64,000 nt of DNA. Origin: Cannabis sativa. Lineage: Eukaryota; Streptophyta; Magnoliopsida; Rosales; Cannabaceae. The position numbers were made by a program, and so were the translations under genes. Shown here piece after piece: positions 61,111 to 64,000 of the stretch. Each line of letters opens with the position of its first letter. The first letter of the stretch is position 1. The DNA is taken from the NCBI RefSeq assembly GCF_029168945.1, contig NC_083607.1, forward strand, positions 43,261,257 through 43,325,256, read 5' to 3'. Below the pieces are notes generated by a model that was given only the letters and a program-made list of their open reading frames with translations, made no database searches and was not told the DNA's origin.

Positions 61111-63390
61111 CTTAGTTAATTTGGAAATTAGCAGTTAATCATGATTATTTATGAAATTATTTATAGCTATTTAAATAATTTATTATACTGTTATTTATGG
61201 AATTCAGAAATGCATGGTTATGTTATTCAGTAGTTTTCATATTTTGCATTGCCGGTGCCTAGTATTTTGGAACTCGGCGTTTGGCTCAGTAGAAATCCCA
61301 ATTTAGTATGTTAGTAATTTGGGACTGGTTTTAGACATTGGGAATGTCGGGAATGGCCGGGAATTTAGAATTTCCCAAAAATACCCCTTTAGTATGATTT
61401 ATGTGGTTTTATGGTGGAGGGGCAAAATGGTCTTTTTGCCCCATTAGTGTTTTGTCTTTTAGTGACTTGTTTATTTGAAAAATAAATATTTATTTAATTG
61501 TTATTTGGCTGAAATGGATTTAATATATGTTATGTGATTTGTATTTCATTTCCACAAAATTCAACACTTAGAAAATTTGAGAAAAAGCTTTCAAAACTCT
61601 CTCTTTCTTTCCTCTCACTTTCGGCCAAGCTTTGGAGCAGCAAGGAGCTGATTTTTCTCCATTGAAGTTGCTTGTTGATTCATCTCATTTTAAGGTCCAC
61701 TTCAAGCTAGGCTAGCTTTTGTTATTTCCTTCTTTGTTTTGTTGAAAAAAATGATGAAATTGGTATGTTGCATGCTTATTTTTGAGTTGTGGTTGCTGCT
61801 GTATTTTGATGTAGTTTTCAGAGGTTTATTTTTGATTTAAAATGTTGATTCATGCATGTTAGGGCTGATGATTTCTTGAGTTTATTAAGTTATGAAATTT
61901 TGGCTCAAAACTACGGTTTTCAAAGAAAATTGTTGAAATCTGTTGCTGCTGTTTTGTGATGTTTGCTGTAGTTTCCAGAGGTGATTTTATGTATGTTTAA
62001 GTAGATTTGAGTGGGTTTGAATGCATGCTAGGTGGTTTTGCTCAAGTTTGAGTTTAGAACTCAAAGCTTGAGCTTTAATGGCAAATTTTGTATCTGAGGT
62101 TTCTGGGTTGTTTTTGTGCCTTGAAAATGTTCTTTGGGGTATTTAGAGCAGGTCTGGAAAGTTTGGTTTGAATTGGGTTTGATTTGATTGAGTTAGGAAT
62201 TTTTGAAAAGTTCCTGGAGAGGAACCGGAATTCCGATTGTGCAACCGGAATTCCGGATGAGGGTCCAGTAATTCCCAGAACCGGAATTCCGGTTGGGTAA
62301 CCGGTCTGCCGGTTGGGGAATTTTAGAACCCGTGTTTTTCCTCGTTTTTATGTTTTAGGGGGTATTGCCATGCTTTTTATCGATAGGGAAACTTTTAGTT
62401 CCTAGTTTAAGTCCCCGGGAAGTGATTTAGCGTGTCACTTATAGCGTTGTGATTTTTATGGTTTAGGAGCCTGTAATCCGCCGCTCAGCTAAAGTTCCAG
62501 TCAGGTTGACCGGCACACCTGAATTCGGAATCCAGGTAAGATTAGTATAACAGTATGCATATGTAGATTACATGTTTAGCGTGCATGTAGGAAGCCTGTT
62601 AGATTACATTAGTTATGTATGTTGGCTTCGAACCATCCAACCCTGCCACGTCGGTACAGGCTGGAGTATTACCAGCAGCCGGAGTATGACCGGTTCGACC
62701 GATCAGGCTGGCACTCGGTTGGTGGTTCCGTACTATTGACCTATCTCGTCGGTACAGGCTGGAGTATGACCAGCAACCGGAGTATGACCGGTTCGACCGA
62801 TCAGGAGGATACTTGTCAATAGTACCGTCCCTATGAACGTTCAAAACTTAGTACCATGTTGGACATGGCAGTAGTGGCTCAGTACCGTGTTGGACACGGC
62901 AGTAGCGGGACTCAGTATCGTGTTGGACACGGCAGTTAGGGTTATGATCAGGGGTATGGGCGTCTGATCATAACCGGGATTATGTATGAGTATTATTATG
63001 CTTTTCTTACTGAGTCTGTCGACTCACAGTTTACGTTTATGTGTAGGTAAAGGCAAGGCTAAAGCTGATGGGCCGTGAGCGAGCTTGTGAAGATTGTACA
63101 TGTCGGGGCGGTTAGGCCTGGAGCGTACGATCATCGGGACAGCAAGGCTGATTTTTGTAACTGGTCGCTAGGCGACATTTATTTATTTTATGTATCAGTT
63201 AAACAGTTAAATCTTTTTGTAAATGATTTTATAATCGGGATCCCGAGTCTTTTGTAATATTGTTTATAAGTTTAATTAAAAAGCAAAATTTTAATTAATC
63301 ACATTTTTCCATAAACCTCGTTGATTAGCAACGAGCTGCACAGTATGTTTAAAAATCACGTAATACGCCTATGTTAGTTAGGGTGTTACA
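61100..63390 (+). repeat. 3' LTR of Tekay element
   Basis: 2,291 bp, nearly identical to the 5' LTR. It has an extra copy of an AACCGG...CCGGTT unit of about 20 bp (62297-62317) beside the palindrome at 62279-62294, and an intact GCAACCGGAATTCCGG where the 5' LTR has GCAACCGAAATTCCGG. The tandem GTTGGACACGGCAG units are also present here (62860-62940). Confidence 0.95.
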
Positions 63391-63395
63391 AATAA

Positions 63396-64000
63396 TATCT
63401 AAACTAAAAGTGTTTTTCTTAAAATTAACTTTAAAATATTAAAATGAAAAAAAAAATTTCATATATTTTAAAAGTTAATTATGTTGCTAATTCAATTTTA
63501 TTAGGTCAAACTAATATAATTAACCTAGTACAGTTATTTAAATCAGGCAAATGGGCCTTCACAATTGGGGTAGTTCATGTGAGGGGGTGTTGGGTTCAGT
63601 ATGTCGTACCCACTTCTATGGCTCCCAACTCTCACACAAGGCCCAAAAGAGAGGAATTTAACCTTAAAATAAATAACTGTTATTAATTGAATAGGTTCAA
63701 TAACTAGATGGACCTAAATAAAATCTATCATGTTGTGACATTTTATTTAGCAACAACCTATATGCATCTATATTAAATCAAAATAAACATATAGGCTCAC
63801 ACAGGCACACTTTGGATGGATCCTATCATGTTGCTAGGTCATACACAGATGAAAGAAGATTGTAAAATTTACCTGTTACAAATTATTAACTTGACCAAGG
63901 GAGCCATCAGATCATTAGATCTGGCAAAAAGTAACCATGGCTATTTGCAATCAAGTAATAATAGGTTTTGAAAACTTACACACAAGTTAAAACCACATAC
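63396..64000 (-). other. Probable continuation of the copia leader after the Tekay insertion
   Basis: This follows the second AATAA and is the right flank of the Tekay insertion, so it was contiguous with 53863 before insertion. It is AT-rich, with no supported gene. The 80-codon frame at 63444-63686 has no recognisable domain. No copia 5' LTR or primer site was seen before the window ends. Confidence 0.45.

Larger units (their letters stand above)
53864..63390 (+). mobile_element. Young Tekay/Del-type chromovirus (Ty3/gypsy)
   Basis: A 9.5-kb element with LTRs 53864-56134 and 61100-63390 (TGTA...TACA) and target duplication AATAA at 53859-53863 and 63391-63395. The primer site is at 56138-56149 and the polypurine tract AAGGGGGAA at 61087-61095. 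Gag, protease, RT, RNase H, integrase and a C-terminal chromodomain-like region follow in order. The LTRs differ by about 1% by eye plus one 20-bp unit, so insertion is recent, yet the coding part has at least three frameshifts and one stop. Long LTRs and the chromodomain place it in the Tekay/Del lineage. Confidence 0.96.

Overview
The window is nuclear DNA from a flowering plant, most likely a eudicot. It is AT-rich, with long AG/GT introns, GA, CT and ATT microsatellites, and densely nested LTR retrotransposons of the Tat, Tekay/Del and Ty1/copia types. The species cannot be fixed from the sequence alone. I see one intact host gene; almost everything else is transposon-derived.

Layout. 1-2.1 kb: broken copia and Tekay-type LTR pieces. 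2.5-3.2 kb: a hAT-like MITE with an 8-bp target duplication. 3.65-16.1 kb: the remains of an old Tat-type Ty3/gypsy element (minus strand) split by a younger Tat-type element (4733-15594). The younger element has LTRs, a primer-binding site, a CTCAG target duplication, gag-pol on the minus strand and an extra intron-bearing ORF on the opposite strand, convergent with pol. 17.4-33.0 kb: a complete NAP1/GNARLED gene (SCAR/WAVE complex subunit) on the plus strand. I reconstruct 23 coding exons that stay in frame for 1,383 residues. Its introns carry two SINEs, a truncated retroposon, a short-LTR copia fragment and a LINE tail. 33.5-38.7 kb: a young copia element inserted in an ATT microsatellite. 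38.9-43.3 kb: a MITE, a very long GA repeat, a DUF1985 gene fragment, two foldback sequences and an unexplained reading frame. 43.5-46.3 kb: AT-rich DNA with a tandem duplication of about 400 bp. 46.35-47.33 kb: the 5' end of another Tat-like element (LTR, primer site, gag start). This is cut by a large minus-strand copia element (3' LTR 47333-49249, gag 51070-51936, long leader). A young Tekay/Del chromovirus (53864-63390, AATAA target duplication) is inserted in that leader, which appears to resume at 63396.

How it fits together. NAP1 is the only gene with an evident cellular role (Arp2/3-dependent actin branching). The retroelements form a time series readable from nesting and LTR divergence: old Tat, then young Tat (about 4% LTR difference by eye), then copia at 33.5 kb (7 substitutions in 528 bp) and Tekay (about 1%). 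Every full-length element carries stops or frameshifts, so none looks autonomous now. I found no convincing wholly new system. The least ordinary items are the antisense intron-bearing ORF in the Tat element, the roughly 380-bp foldback at 40.4 kb, and the palindrome and tandem-repeat architecture of the Tekay LTR.
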